A DNA stretch of 64,000 bases from UMGS1052 sp045580005. Its GTDB lineage: Bacteria; Bacillota; Clostridia; Oscillospirales; CAG-382. Position 1 is the stretch's first letter, and every line of letters starts with the position of its first letter. The stretch covers positions 11,649 through 75,648 of the forward strand of contig JAZNMZ010000012.1 of the NCBI GenBank assembly GCA_045580005.1, given 5' to 3'. A model generated the notes under the pieces. That model had not been told where the DNA came from and searched no databases. It saw nothing but the letters and a program-made list of their open reading frames with translations. The translations under genes were made by a program, and so were the position numbers. Positions 43,074 through 51,947 of this stretch are shown piece by piece.

Positions 43074-43126
43074 ATATAATAATGGAAATTTATATCTGTT
43101 ACCCGCACTTATTATCGGAGGATCTT

Positions 43127-43885
43127 ATGCAGAAAGAAAAAATAAATATCCGCGGAGTATATTTTGACAATGTGGACAAGCGCGAGGCCCTTGCGCTTGC
43201 AAAAGAGCTTATTACAAGAGACGGTCTTGATGCGGTCTATACCCCCAATTCCGAAATTGTACAGATGTGCATTGACGACAACTCTCTTTTTGAAATCATA
43301 AACTCGGCGGCGCTGATTATTCCCGACGGAATAGGCGTTGTATACGCCTCAAAGGTCCTTGGTACACCCCTCAAGGAAAAGGTCGCGGGAATCGAGCTTG
43401 CCCAGAATATTCTTGAGTATCTTGCGCAAAGCGGCGAGAGTGTTTATCTTTTCGGCTCCTCTCCTGCAAAAGACGGTATTCCTGCTGTTTGTGACGCAGC
43501 TGCCGAAAAGCTGTGCGAAAAATACCCGGGACTCAAGATCGCAGGCACCCACGACGGATACTTTTCGGAAGAGCAAACAGATGAAATAATCAGCAGAATA
43601 AACGAAAGCGGCGCCAAGGTGCTTTTCGTATGTCTTGGCGCACCTAAGCAGGAAAAGTGGATATACACCAACAGAGAAAAGCTGTCCGTTTCACTCGCGC
43701 TCGGACTAGGCGGTAGCCTTGATGTCTTTGCAGGGACGGTGAAGCGTGCTCCCGATTTCTTTGTAAAGGCAAATCTCGAGTGGTTTTACAGGCTCATAAA
43801 GCAGCCGTCAAGAATTGGCAGAATGATGAATCTCCCAAAATTTCTCTTCGGCACAATCATTACAAAAAACAAGAAAAGCAAATAA
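43127..43885 (+). CDS. tagA: WecG/TagA/CpsF-family glycosyltransferase
   Basis: Transfers a sugar, typically N-acetylmannosamine, to a lipid-linked sugar at the membrane in teichoic acid or polysaccharide synthesis. The 252 residues contain TPNSEIV near 38 with the conserved Thr and Asn, PDGIGVVYASK, the GT26 motif FVCLGAPKQEKWI and FDVFAG-like SLDVFAGTVKRAP, plus the membrane-contacting C-terminus EWFYRLIKQPSRIGR. GGAGG five bases before 43127 fixes the start. No other teichoic acid gene is nearby; LCP proteins that attach such polymers are elsewhere in the window. Confidence 0.93.
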   Translation: MQKEKINIRGVYFDNVDKREALALAKELITRDGLDAVYTPNSEIVQMCIDDNSLFEIINSAALIIPDGIGVVYASKVLGTPLKEKVAGIELAQNILEYLAQSGESVYLFGSSPAKDGIPAVCDAAAEKLCEKYPGLKIAGTHDGYFSEEQTDEIISRINESGAKVLFVCLGAPKQEKWIYTNREKLSVSLALGLGGSLDVFAGTVKRAPDFFVKANLEWFYRLIKQPSRIGRMMNLPKFLFGTIITKNKKSK

Positions 43886-43897
43886 AGAGGTAGAAGT

Positions 43898-44665
43898 ATG
43901 AAGGTAAAAATTATCGCTCACTCCCCCGATCCCGACAAGATTATTGCAGCTGCGGCAAAGCTCTGCTACTCGCCTGTCGGCACAGACGAGATAATGGAGG
44001 GTCTTACCGAAGAAAAGACAGAGAAATTTATAAATATGCTCATGTCGCTCGGTCATGAAAGTCCTGTTGAGCACGCGACCTTTACCTTTGCGGTTGAGGG
44101 CGTATCGCGCGCACTGCTTGCGCAGCTCACACGCCACAGAATGGCGTCATACAGCGTGCAGAGTCAGAGATATGTTGATAAAGAAAACTTTGAATACATC
44201 ATTCCGCCCGAAATTGAGGCAGTTCCGGAGGCAAAAAAGCTTTTCATCAAAGCAATGGACGATGACAGAGAAACATACCGCAAGCTCAATAAGATACTTA
44301 CCGAAAAGCATACAAAAGACAATATTGCCGCAGGTATGGACGAGAAAAAGGCTGCCTCCGCCGCCGGAAAAAAGGCAAACGAGGACTCGCGTTATGTGCT
44401 TTCCAACGCCTGCGACACAAAGATTGTTATGACAATGAATGTACGCTCTTTATACAACTTCTTCAATCTGCGCTGCTGCACAAGAGCCCAGTGGGAAATC
44501 CGCGCTCTTGCCTGCGAAATGCTCAGGCTTGTGAAAGAGGTTTCGCCCATTCTCTTTAAGAATGCAGGACCGTCCTGCGTAGCAGGAGCCTGCTCCGAGG
44601 GAGCTTTCTCGTGCGGCAGAGCAAAGGAAGTAAGAGAAATAATCGGAAAAGGCGGCAGTGTATAA
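43898..44665 (+). CDS. thyX: FAD-dependent thymidylate synthase
   Basis: Methylates dUMP to dTMP with methylene-THF and NADPH through FAD. The ThyX signature RHRxxxxxxxS is exact: RHR at 79-81 and Ser 89 in RHRMASYSVQS. HESPVEHATFTF precedes it, and a final NAGPSC segment is typical. The 255 residues fit the family. AGAGG precedes the start. The stop overlaps the tmk start by one base, so synthesis and phosphorylation of dTMP are coupled. Confidence 0.96.
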   Translation: MKVKIIAHSPDPDKIIAAAAKLCYSPVGTDEIMEGLTEEKTEKFINMLMSLGHESPVEHATFTFAVEGVSRALLAQLTRHRMASYSVQSQRYVDKENFEYIIPPEIEAVPEAKKLFIKAMDDDRETYRKLNKILTEKHTKDNIAAGMDEKKAASAAGKKANEDSRYVLSNACDTKIVMTMNVRSLYNFFNLRCCTRAQWEIRALACEMLRLVKEVSPILFKNAGPSCVAGACSEGAFSCGRAKEVREIIGKGGSV

Positions 44666-45360
44666 TGGCCTATCTTATAGCAATAGACGGCACAGACGCC
44701 TCGGGCAAGGCGACGCAGACAGCGCTTCTCGAAAAAAGGCTGAAGGATATCGGGTATGAAGTGATTTCGGTTTCGTTCCCCGACTATGCCTCGCGCGCCT
44801 GCGAGCCTGTAAAGATGTATCTTGAGGGGGCCTTTGGAAGCAAGCCGTCTGATACAAACCCATATGCGGCATCAAGCTTTTTTGCTGTCGACAGGTATGC
44901 CTCTTTTAAGACAAAGTGGGAGCAGTTCTACAAAAAAGACGATTGTGTTATTCTTCTCAACAGATACACGACATCAAACGCTGTTCACCAGCTTTCCAAG
45001 ATGATAAGCATGCCTGATGACGAGAAAAGGGCGTTTCTCGATTGGCTTTTTGATTTTGAATTTACAAAGCTCGGTCTCCCATCGCCAGACCTTACCGTCT
45101 ATCTTGAGATGCCGACCGACATATCGCTTGCGCTTCTTGACAAGCGTTGTGACGATACGGGAGCAAAAAAGGATATTCACGAGCTCGATTCAAGGCACTT
45201 ATACGACAGCCATGCAGCGGCAATATTTGCCTGCGAGAATCTGGGTTGGCACAGAATTCTTTGCGGAGCAGACGGCAAGCCGTTTGAGCTTTCGGATATA
45301 CACGAAAAAGTGTTTTCGCTCTTTTGCGATAATATGCCAAAGAGCTTTAAAAGACTATGA
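44665..45360 (+). CDS. tmk: Thymidylate kinase
   Basis: Phosphorylates dTMP to dTDP. From ATG 44665 the product has 231 residues. The P-loop reads DGTDASGKATQ instead of the common EGxDGxGKST, a variant I recall in clostridial dTMP kinases; SFFAVDRYASF is the DR(Y/H) motif and LNRYTTSNAVHQ the substrate-binding segment. Direct coupling to thyX (TAATG) supports the dTMP kinase assignment rather than another nucleoside monophosphate kinase. Confidence 0.88.
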   Translation: MAYLIAIDGTDASGKATQTALLEKRLKDIGYEVISVSFPDYASRACEPVKMYLEGAFGSKPSDTNPYAASSFFAVDRYASFKTKWEQFYKKDDCVILLNRYTTSNAVHQLSKMISMPDDEKRAFLDWLFDFEFTKLGLPSPDLTVYLEMPTDISLALLDKRCDDTGAKKDIHELDSRHLYDSHAAAIFACENLGWHRILCGADGKPFELSDIHEKVFSLFCDNMPKSFKRL

Positions 45361-46184
45361 AAGAGAGCTTCTTTTCTTTCAAAACCTCATCGCTCGACCC
45401 TGATATCAGAGCACAGGTTGCCGATTTGTGGCATAACGCTTTCGGCGACAGCAAGGAGTATATAGAGAGCGCTCTTTCGAGCTTTCTTTCCGACGCTTTT
45501 TGCTTTTATGCCACATACAACGGCAGAGTCTGCAGTATGTTTTTTTTGCTTGAGCTTCCCTGCAGATATGAGGGCTCTGTGTGCCGTTCTTATTACCTAT
45601 ATGCAGCGGCAACAGAAAAGAAAATGCGAAATAAGCATTTTTTTACTCGTCTTTTTGACTACGCAAAAGTCATACTGCGCGAGAACTTTTCGGCAGAATT
45701 TATCTTTTTGAAGCCTGCGAGCAGAGCTCTTTTTGACTTTTACAAAAAATTATCCTTTGAAAGCACCTCTTTTTACAGAGCTTGCAATATAAATGCCGAA
45801 AATACGGGATATAATTTCACTGTGCAAAAAAATCCTGATGACAGACTGTATGAGGTATACAAAAAAGCTGTCGCAAGCTATGAATATGCGATAATAAAGA
45901 GCAAAGATATTTTTTTTGCCTCTTTGCTCGACATTCTGTCCGGAGGGTTTTCTCTCGCGGTCTTTGACGGTGGATTTGCCGTATACCGCGACCGAATAAT
46001 TTATGATATATGTGCGAGCAACAAGGCTGACAGAGAGTCGGTATGCAAGAGCCTTGCAGCTTTTATGGGAAATTCCTCTGTTAAGGCGAATATTTTTGAC
46101 AGCAACGGTTCCCCTATGTATATGGCACTGGCACTCGGTGAAAAGAGAGTAAAAAACACGCTGTGCTCGCTTCTTTTTGAATGA
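45357..46184 (+). CDS. GNAT-like acetyltransferase, divergent
   Basis: A 275-residue protein. Residues 1-140 resemble a GNAT fold: IRAQVADLWHNAFGDSKEYI, an YYLYAAATEKKMRNKHFFTRL segment in the acetyl-CoA position and FDFYKKLSFESTSFY at the end of the domain. The second half could be an SCP-like or second GNAT domain, as in Eis-type proteins. The acetyl-CoA loop is degenerate, so activity is uncertain. The ATG overlaps the tmk stop (ATGA). Substrate unknown. Confidence 0.7.
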   Translation: MKESFFSFKTSSLDPDIRAQVADLWHNAFGDSKEYIESALSSFLSDAFCFYATYNGRVCSMFFLLELPCRYEGSVCRSYYLYAAATEKKMRNKHFFTRLFDYAKVILRENFSAEFIFLKPASRALFDFYKKLSFESTSFYRACNINAENTGYNFTVQKNPDDRLYEVYKKAVASYEYAIIKSKDIFFASLLDILSGGFSLAVFDGGFAVYRDRIIYDICASNKADRESVCKSLAAFMGNSSVKANIFDSNGSPMYMALALGEKRVKNTLCSLLFE

Positions 46185-46250
46185 TTTTGTTTTTTACCGA
46201 ATATTTGTAAAGCAATTTTGCGTATAAATGATTATGTGGGAGGATGACAA

Positions 46251-46787
46251 ATGGTATATGTTTTTCTTGCCGACGGTTTTGAAGAAATCGAGGCACTGAC
46301 ACAGGTCGACTATTTAAGACGCGCAGGGATAGAAATAAAAACTGTCGGCGTGACCGGCAAAACAGTCACGGGTGCGCACAGTATTCCCGTTGTCTGCGAT
46401 ATCACGCAAGACGAGATTGTCCTCTCGGACGACCTTGAGATGATAATTCTCCCAGGCGGTATTCCCGGAGTGCCCAATCTTTCAAAGAGTGAAGCCGTGA
46501 AAAAGGCGATTCTTTTTGCAAAAGAAAAGGGCAGATACATTGCGGCAATATGCGCCGCCCCCACTCTGCTTGCACAGATGGGACTTCTTGATGGGAAAAA
46601 GGCAGTATGCTACCCCTCTATGAGCAGCGAGCTCGAGTGCTATACCGACGAGTCTGTTGTGACAGACGGAATATTCATCACCGCAAAGGCGGCAGGCGCA
46701 TCCGAGCAATTCTCGTTTGCGATTATATCGGCACTGCGTGCACACGATGCGGCACAGAAAGTGAGAGAAGCCATCTGTGCTCGCTGA
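46251..46787 (+). CDS. DJ-1/PfpI-family protein
   Basis: A 178-residue DJ-1 superfamily member. VFLADGFEEIEAL contains the conserved Glu near residue 12-16, ILPGGIPG follows, and AAICAAP holds the nucleophile-elbow Cys near residue 103. Closest types are YajL/DJ-1 deglycase or glyoxalase III-like proteins and ThiJ-like proteins. GGGAGG precedes the ATG. It opens a five-gene unit. Confidence 0.93.
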   Translation: MVYVFLADGFEEIEALTQVDYLRRAGIEIKTVGVTGKTVTGAHSIPVVCDITQDEIVLSDDLEMIILPGGIPGVPNLSKSEAVKKAILFAKEKGRYIAAICAAPTLLAQMGLLDGKKAVCYPSMSSELECYTDESVVTDGIFITAKAAGASEQFSFAIISALRAHDAAQKVREAICAR

Positions 46788-46821
46788 AACAACAAACAAC
46801 AATCTGCAGAAAGGATATGCT

Positions 46822-47406
46822 ATGAGTGAGATCAGGACACAAAAACTTGAAATGAGAGAACACTACCTCGAAGTACGCAAGGAAATCCCCTTACAGCAGA
46901 GAAAGCAGTGGGACGAAAAAATCCTCACAAGACTGCGTGCGTCAATCACATACCGGCACAGCAAGGATATTCTCCTTTACGCCTCCACTCCCGATGAGGT
47001 AGACACAGAGCAGATATTTGATCTTGCAATAAAAGACGGTAAAAGAGTTGCTTTCCCTTGCTGCAATCCCGAAACCAACACGATGACATACAGATACATC
47101 ACAGACCGCTCGCAGCTGACTGGCAGGTATTTTGACATACCCGAGCCATCACCCGAGTGCGAGGAATGTGTTCCGAACAATTTTACTCTGTGCATTGTGC
47201 CCGGACTTGTGTTTGACAAGGACGGATATCGCATAGGCTACGGCAAAGGCTATTACGACAGATTCTTGTCGGGCTTCGGCGGTGTTTCGATAGGACTTGT
47301 GTACTCGGCTCTTCTGCTGCCCAAGGTGCCCAAGGGCAGATTTGACAGACATGTAGATGTCCTTATAAGTGAAAAAGGAGTGTATGCTGTAAATGCTCCG
47401 AAATAA
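46822..47406 (+). CDS. 5-formyltetrahydrofolate cyclo-ligase
   Basis: Converts 5-formyl-THF to methenyl-THF with ATP. From ATG 46822 (behind GAAAGG) the product has 194 residues. KLEMREHYLEVRKEIP is the N-terminal helix; the ATP and substrate loops are IVPGLVFDKDGYRIGYGKGYYDR (the family signature, quoted across 159-180 approximately) and VPKGRFDRHVDVLIS follows. Folate recycling fits the presence of ThyX upstream. It overlaps the CPBP protease gene by 14 bases. Confidence 0.93.
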   Translation: MSEIRTQKLEMREHYLEVRKEIPLQQRKQWDEKILTRLRASITYRHSKDILLYASTPDEVDTEQIFDLAIKDGKRVAFPCCNPETNTMTYRYITDRSQLTGRYFDIPEPSPECEECVPNNFTLCIVPGLVFDKDGYRIGYGKGYYDRFLSGFGGVSIGLVYSALLLPKVPKGRFDRHVDVLISEKGVYAVNAPK

Positions 47407-48346
47407 AGAAAATAACGGCAACGAAATAAAGTACGGCATTTTGCCCGAGGCAGTGCACGGCGCACCTGCGCTTGCCTGCGCGGTGCTTGCTGCCATGGCA
47501 GGTGCATTTATCGCATCAAAGGTTGGGGCTTTCTCGGGCTTTGAGACCGAAATGACACTGGCGCTTGTGCAGCTTGCGGCTTTTGTTATACCGGGAGCCG
47601 TTTACTTCCTGTTATACGGGAAAAGACGGCTTTACGCCAACTTTATAAGGCGTCCCGAAAAAGTCTGCGGAAAGTTTACGATTATTTCAGGCTTTTTGCT
47701 TGTTGTCACCGTAATACTCACAAAGGCAATTTCGGCGTATGTCAGCACCCCTAAGGTGACAGGCTCTGTTTACTCGCCGGATGCAAATCTTCTCACTGTC
47801 ATTGCGGTAAGTGTAATTCTTCCGCCCCTGCTTGAGGAAATTACAGTACGAGGCTTTATCCTCTCGGCATACGAGAAAAAGTGTGGCGGAGCCGTAGCAA
47901 TCACCGCTTCTGCCATAATTTTTGCATTTTTGCACTTTTCGCTCAACGACTTTTTTACATACTTTGTGGCAGGCCTTATTCTCGGCACGCTCGTATATGT
48001 TACCCGCTCGGTTTTTGGAGCAATTATCATCCATCTTGTAAACAACATCATAAGCTTATATTTTGACAGTACGGTTTTCAGAATTGTGTCAGAAAGCAAC
48101 AGCGGTCTTGTTGCTATATTCGTCCTTGCCCTGTTTGCTCTGTTTCTGGTTTTTATGCTCCTTTCCGAGCTTGAAAACATCTGCAAAGGCAGATTTTTTG
48201 CTCTTGCAAAAACGGACAAGCAGAACGAATGTGCAAGACTTACAGCAGAGGATACAAGCTTGTGGAAAAGTATAAAATTTGTAGTAGCGTCCCCGTTTTT
48301 TATACTTGCGGCAATATTATTCTTTGTATTTGCGGCAATTATCTGA
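47393..48346 (+). CDS. CPBP-family intramembrane metalloprotease
   Basis: A 317-residue membrane protein of the CAAX prenyl protease/bacteriocin-processing (CPBP, Abi) family. About eight helices are predicted. The catalytic Glu pair with Arg is EEITVRG near residue 148, followed by FAFLHFSLND and IIIHLVNNIISLY, which supply the metal-binding His. Possible roles include bacteriocin self-immunity or membrane protein processing; none is indicated by the context, which is mltG. Confidence 0.9.
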   Translation: MLRNKENNGNEIKYGILPEAVHGAPALACAVLAAMAGAFIASKVGAFSGFETEMTLALVQLAAFVIPGAVYFLLYGKRRLYANFIRRPEKVCGKFTIISGFLLVVTVILTKAISAYVSTPKVTGSVYSPDANLLTVIAVSVILPPLLEEITVRGFILSAYEKKCGGAVAITASAIIFAFLHFSLNDFFTYFVAGLILGTLVYVTRSVFGAIIIHLVNNIISLYFDSTVFRIVSESNSGLVAIFVLALFALFLVFMLLSELENICKGRFFALAKTDKQNECARLTAEDTSLWKSIKFVVASPFFILAAILFFVFAAII

Positions 48347-48372
48347 GGGACAAAAAGTGAGGAGGTAAAAAC

Positions 48373-49779
48373 ATGCAGGATCCGCAAAAGGACAAAAAAG
48401 ACAGGCTCAGAATTGACGACAATGTAGATTCGATGCTCAATATATTAAGAGATAGGGAAAAGAATGAGCCAAAAGCACCAGTTGCAGAAGCTCCAGTATC
48501 AGCCGCACAGCAGACCGAGAGCATCCCTGCTCCCGCAAAACAGGCATCAAAGGTACATAAAAATCAAGTAAAGGGTGTTCTTTCAGCTTTGAAACCGAAG
48601 AATAAGTCTTCAAAAGGCCATGTTGTCGACTTTGACGATATTGATCCGGAAACGGCAAAGATAAGAAGAAACAAAAAGCTTTCCAAAACCGCAAAAAGCG
48701 GAAAAACTGCCGCTGTTGCTCTCGGAAAAATTGTGGGATACATCGTGCTTGTTGTAGCCATATCGGCAATTCTTGCGGTTAATATCATCAACATTGCAAA
48801 TGATGTGTTTGCCTTTGTAAAGGATGACACGCCTGTCATAGTTACAATCCCTGAGGGCGCCGACACAAAGCTTGTTGCGAAAATTCTTCATGACAACGGA
48901 CTTATCGAGTATCCTGGTATTTTCAAAAGCTATGTTAACGGCAAAATCAAGGATTCGATATACCTCACAGGCGAGTACAAATCAGGCGAGTTTGAGCTCA
49001 ATCCAATGATGAACTACGACAAGTTCATCTCGACACTTTCGGTTTATACTCAGTCTGTAAGACAGACCGTGAGAGTCACAATCCCCGAGGGTTATACCGT
49101 TGATCAGATAATCGACCTGCTTATCGAAAAGGGCGTCGGCCAGAGAGAAGACTACATCGACGCAATAGAAAACTATGATTACAACTACAAGTTTGTAAAA
49201 GAAATCAAGCCGAATGAGGACAGAAAGTATCGTCTTGAGGGTTATCTGTTCCCCGACACTTATGACTTCTTTACAGATGAAAAGGAAATTTCGGTAATCA
49301 ACAAGCTACTGTCGAACTTTGACAAAAAGTTTGATGACGAATATTATGCAAGAGCCGACGCGCTAGGAATGAGCGTCGACCAAATCATCACTCTTGCATC
49401 AATAATAGAAAAAGAAGGAAAATACGCCGAGGACCTTGCAGGTATCTCGTCGGTATTCCACAACCGTCTTGCGGCAGGAAGCCCGATAAGAAGACTGCAG
49501 TCTGACGCCACGGTTATGTATGCGCTGCCCGAGAGAAAGACAAGCCTCACATCAGAGGATCTTAAAGTGGACAGTCCTTACAACTCGTATACAAACGACG
49601 GTCTTATCCCCGGCTCTATATGCAACCCGGGTCTTGACGCGATAAATGCAGCCTTCTATCCTGAAAGTACAAGAAATTATTACTTCTTCTCAACAAAGGA
49701 CGGACACACAGTGTTCTCGCAGACCAACGCCCAGCACGAGGCCCGTCAGAACGAAGAAAGAGCAAAAGGAAACTTCTAA
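48373..49779 (+). CDS. mltG: Endolytic murein transglycosylase MltG
   Basis: Cleaves nascent peptidoglycan glycan strands at the membrane. The 468 residues have a long, charged cytoplasmic N-terminus (1-~115), one membrane helix (about 118-140), a LysM-like subdomain (VTIPEGADTKLVAKIL and VTIPEGYTVDQIIDLL) and the YceG catalytic region. The catalytic Glu is in ASIIEKEG near residue 344; RRLQSDATVMYAL and NSYTNDGLIPGSICNPG are family motifs. GAGGAGG precedes the ATG. Confidence 0.95.
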   Translation: MQDPQKDKKDRLRIDDNVDSMLNILRDREKNEPKAPVAEAPVSAAQQTESIPAPAKQASKVHKNQVKGVLSALKPKNKSSKGHVVDFDDIDPETAKIRRNKKLSKTAKSGKTAAVALGKIVGYIVLVVAISAILAVNIINIANDVFAFVKDDTPVIVTIPEGADTKLVAKILHDNGLIEYPGIFKSYVNGKIKDSIYLTGEYKSGEFELNPMMNYDKFISTLSVYTQSVRQTVRVTIPEGYTVDQIIDLLIEKGVGQREDYIDAIENYDYNYKFVKEIKPNEDRKYRLEGYLFPDTYDFFTDEKEISVINKLLSNFDKKFDDEYYARADALGMSVDQIITLASIIEKEGKYAEDLAGISSVFHNRLAAGSPIRRLQSDATVMYALPERKTSLTSEDLKVDSPYNSYTNDGLIPGSICNPGLDAINAAFYPESTRNYYFFSTKDGHTVFSQTNAQHEARQNEERAKGNF

Positions 49780-49783
49780 AAGT

Positions 49784-51025
49784 ATGAAAAAGCCCGAAAT
49801 TCTATCCCCTTGCGGAAACTTTGAAAAGCTGAAGTTTGCAATTCTCTACGGTGCAGACGCGGTATATCTTGCAGGCAAGAGCTTTGGAATGCGAACCGCG
49901 TCAGACAATTTCACCGACGAGGAGCTCCGCGATGCGATAAGCTATGCTCACGGCAAAAATGTAAAGGTGTACATCACAGCAAACATTATGCCGCGACAGG
50001 ATGAGCTACCCGATTTTATAAGGTATTTATCTTATCTCAACGAGATAAAACCCGACGCTGTAATCATCGCAGACCTTGGCGTACTGTCGCTTGCAAAAAA
50101 ATATGCGCCCGATATTGATATACACATATCAACCCAGGCAAACACGGTGAATGCCCTGTCGTGCAGGATGTTCTACGAGCTCGGGGCAAAAAGAGTGGTG
50201 CTGTCGCGCGAGCTGTCGCTGCGTGAGATTACCCAGATAAAAAAGGAAATACCAAAGGAGCTTGAGCTTGAAGCGTTTGTCCATGGTGCAATGTGTGTGT
50301 CGCACTCGGGGCGCTGTCTGCTTTCAAACTTCTTTACGGGCAGAGACGCAAACCATGGCGCCTGTGCTCAGCCGTGCAGATGGGAATATCACGGTGCAGG
50401 TCTCTCTGCCGACATATATGAGATAAAGCGCCCTGATATGCAGCTGTCTGCTCTCGAAAACGAGCGTGGAACATTTATTTTCAGCTCAAAGGATATGTGT
50501 ATGATTGAGCACATACCCGAGCTTGTAAAAGCGGGTATAGACAGTCTCAAGATAGAGGGCAGAGTAAAAAGCGCATACTACACAGCAGTTACGACCAACG
50601 CTTACAAAACGGAGCTTGAAAAATATCTTGCCGACCCCGACGGCTATAGTTTCGACGGTCTTGCAAAGACAGAGCTTGAGAGTGTAAGCCACAGAGAGTA
50701 CTGCACGGGATATTATTTTGACGATCCTATGTTCAACGCGCAGATTACCGAGAGCGGCGGATACATTAAAGAAAAGGCTTTTCTTGCCACCGTCGAGGAG
50801 TACAACAGTGCAACAGGCAGAGCAACTCTGATACAGCGTAACAAGGCGGTCTGTGGGCAAACAGCCGATATTATAACGCCGGGCGGAGCACCCCGCAGCT
50901 TTGTCTTCGAGGATATGCGCGACGAAAAGGGTTGTCCGATAGACTCGGCTCCCCACGCAAAGATGCTCTATTCGGTAAAAGTGCCGTTTGAAGTAAAGGC
51001 CGGCGACATCATAAGAGGAAAATAA
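49784..51025 (+). CDS. U32 family protein (TrhP/RlhA-type)
   Basis: A 413-residue U32 peptidase-family protein; characterised members (TrhP, RlhA) take part in hydroxylation of tRNA or rRNA bases. ILSPCGNFEKLKFAILYGAD opens the barrel, and the U32 signature EAFVHGAMCVSHSGRC with its Cys set lies near residue 165-182, followed by GACAQPCRW, which holds further Cys for a probable iron-sulfur cluster. The start at 49784 fits the family N-terminus. It is five bases after mltG. Confidence 0.93.
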   Translation: MKKPEILSPCGNFEKLKFAILYGADAVYLAGKSFGMRTASDNFTDEELRDAISYAHGKNVKVYITANIMPRQDELPDFIRYLSYLNEIKPDAVIIADLGVLSLAKKYAPDIDIHISTQANTVNALSCRMFYELGAKRVVLSRELSLREITQIKKEIPKELELEAFVHGAMCVSHSGRCLLSNFFTGRDANHGACAQPCRWEYHGAGLSADIYEIKRPDMQLSALENERGTFIFSSKDMCMIEHIPELVKAGIDSLKIEGRVKSAYYTAVTTNAYKTELEKYLADPDGYSFDGLAKTELESVSHREYCTGYYFDDPMFNAQITESGGYIKEKAFLATVEEYNSATGRATLIQRNKAVCGQTADIITPGGAPRSFVFEDMRDEKGCPIDSAPHAKMLYSVKVPFEVKAGDIIRGK

Positions 51026-51066
51026 AGCAAAGAGAAATCCGTGCACTGCACGGATTTCTCTTTGCT
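51026..51066. terminator. Long bidirectional hairpin terminator
   Basis: Positions 51027-51043 pair perfectly with 51049-51065 around CACTG. The 17-pair stem lies between the convergent U32 and M23 genes; its lower part supplies the A and T runs. Confidence 0.8.
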
Positions 51067-51069
51067 CGC

Positions 51070-51888
51070 TTAACCTATAAAATAGTCCTCAGGATTTATG
51101 CATTCCTCATCAAGATATAGCTCGAAATGCAAATGCGGGACATCAGCGCTCTCGATAATTGCGCTTTCGCCCACTCCCCCTATAATCTCGCCCGCCTTTA
51201 CGGTATTTCCGACAACGGCTGTCTGGGAAAGGCTTTCCGAAAGATTGCGGTAGCAAGACACAAGACCTCCCGAGTGCTTGATAACAACCGTCACTCCCAT
51301 AAGATCGTCGGTGTAGATTTCTGTGATAATTCCGTCTGCAAAGGCGGCAACGCCTGTGCCGATATCGGAGGCAAGATCGACTCCGTTGTGCGTCCTGAAG
51401 TCATTCATTGTGGGAGTATAGAGAAGCTCTGTTTCCGAGTACTCTCTTGTAATATATCCGTCAACCGGCTTTACTCTCACCGTCGGGATAGTGCCCCCGT
51501 CAAATGTTGGTTCTGTAATGACAGGCTCCGTGTCTGTTACATTCTCCTCTAGCACGCTCTGCTCGGTATACTCGGGATCATCCACCCTGGAGCTTATATT
51601 TTCGGGACTTTCCGAAACGCTTGTATCGGGCACAAAATAGTCTTGCGGCAGGTCGTGCTCTGCCTGCTTTGGCAGAGTGTCGTCAAGGCTTATAAAATCA
51701 TAGCTCTCACTTTCAAGCTCAAAATCGGGACTCTCATAGCCGCTGTTGCCGCCGATGATATTTCTGACACCGTTCGATGTTATTCCTATCACTACGGCTG
51801 CAAGGGCTATGTATACCCCTGCGCTTGTAAGCTGTTTTTTTATTCTTCCTGTTTTTTCGCTGTTACTTTGCTTTTTCAAATAAAACAC
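51070..51888 (-). CDS. M23-family metallopeptidase, SpoIIQ-like
   Basis: A 272-residue membrane-anchored LytM (M23) protein. A helix at about 22-45 (SAGVYIALAAVVIGITSN) follows a basic N-terminus; an acidic linker leads to the peptidase domain from about 140. The zinc ligands are HNGVD near 168 and HLHFE near 250, so it could be active. The short basic N-terminus and single helix recall SpoIIQ, the forespore channel protein, though other envelope endopeptidases are similar. It follows the divergent LCP gene by 59 bases. Confidence 0.82.
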   Translation of the reverse strand: MFYLKKQSNSEKTGRIKKQLTSAGVYIALAAVVIGITSNGVRNIIGGNSGYESPDFELESESYDFISLDDTLPKQAEHDLPQDYFVPDTSVSESPENISSRVDDPEYTEQSVLEENVTDTEPVITEPTFDGGTIPTVRVKPVDGYITREYSETELLYTPTMNDFRTHNGVDLASDIGTGVAAFADGIITEIYTDDLMGVTVVIKHSGGLVSCYRNLSESLSQTAVVGNTVKAGEIIGGVGESAIIESADVPHLHFELYLDEECINPEDYFIG

Positions 51889-51947
51889 CTCCGCATATAT
51901 TTTTTACCGCCACGGGCAAATATATACAAACGGAGGTGTGCTTTTTA

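Larger units (their letters stand above)
42755..43126. other. Divergent intergenic region
   Basis: This 372-base, AT-rich gap separates the secreted protein gene (minus) from the tagA gene (plus). It contains one promoter for each side (listed separately) and AGGAGAA and GGAGG ribosome sites at its ends. Between the promoters (42875-43044) I see no gene, clear hairpin or known motif. Confidence 0.7.

Noticed and set aside
43082..43126. Upstream ATG of the tagA gene
   Set aside because: It falls about two bases after the predicted transcript start with no ribosome site; ATG 43127 has GGAGG.
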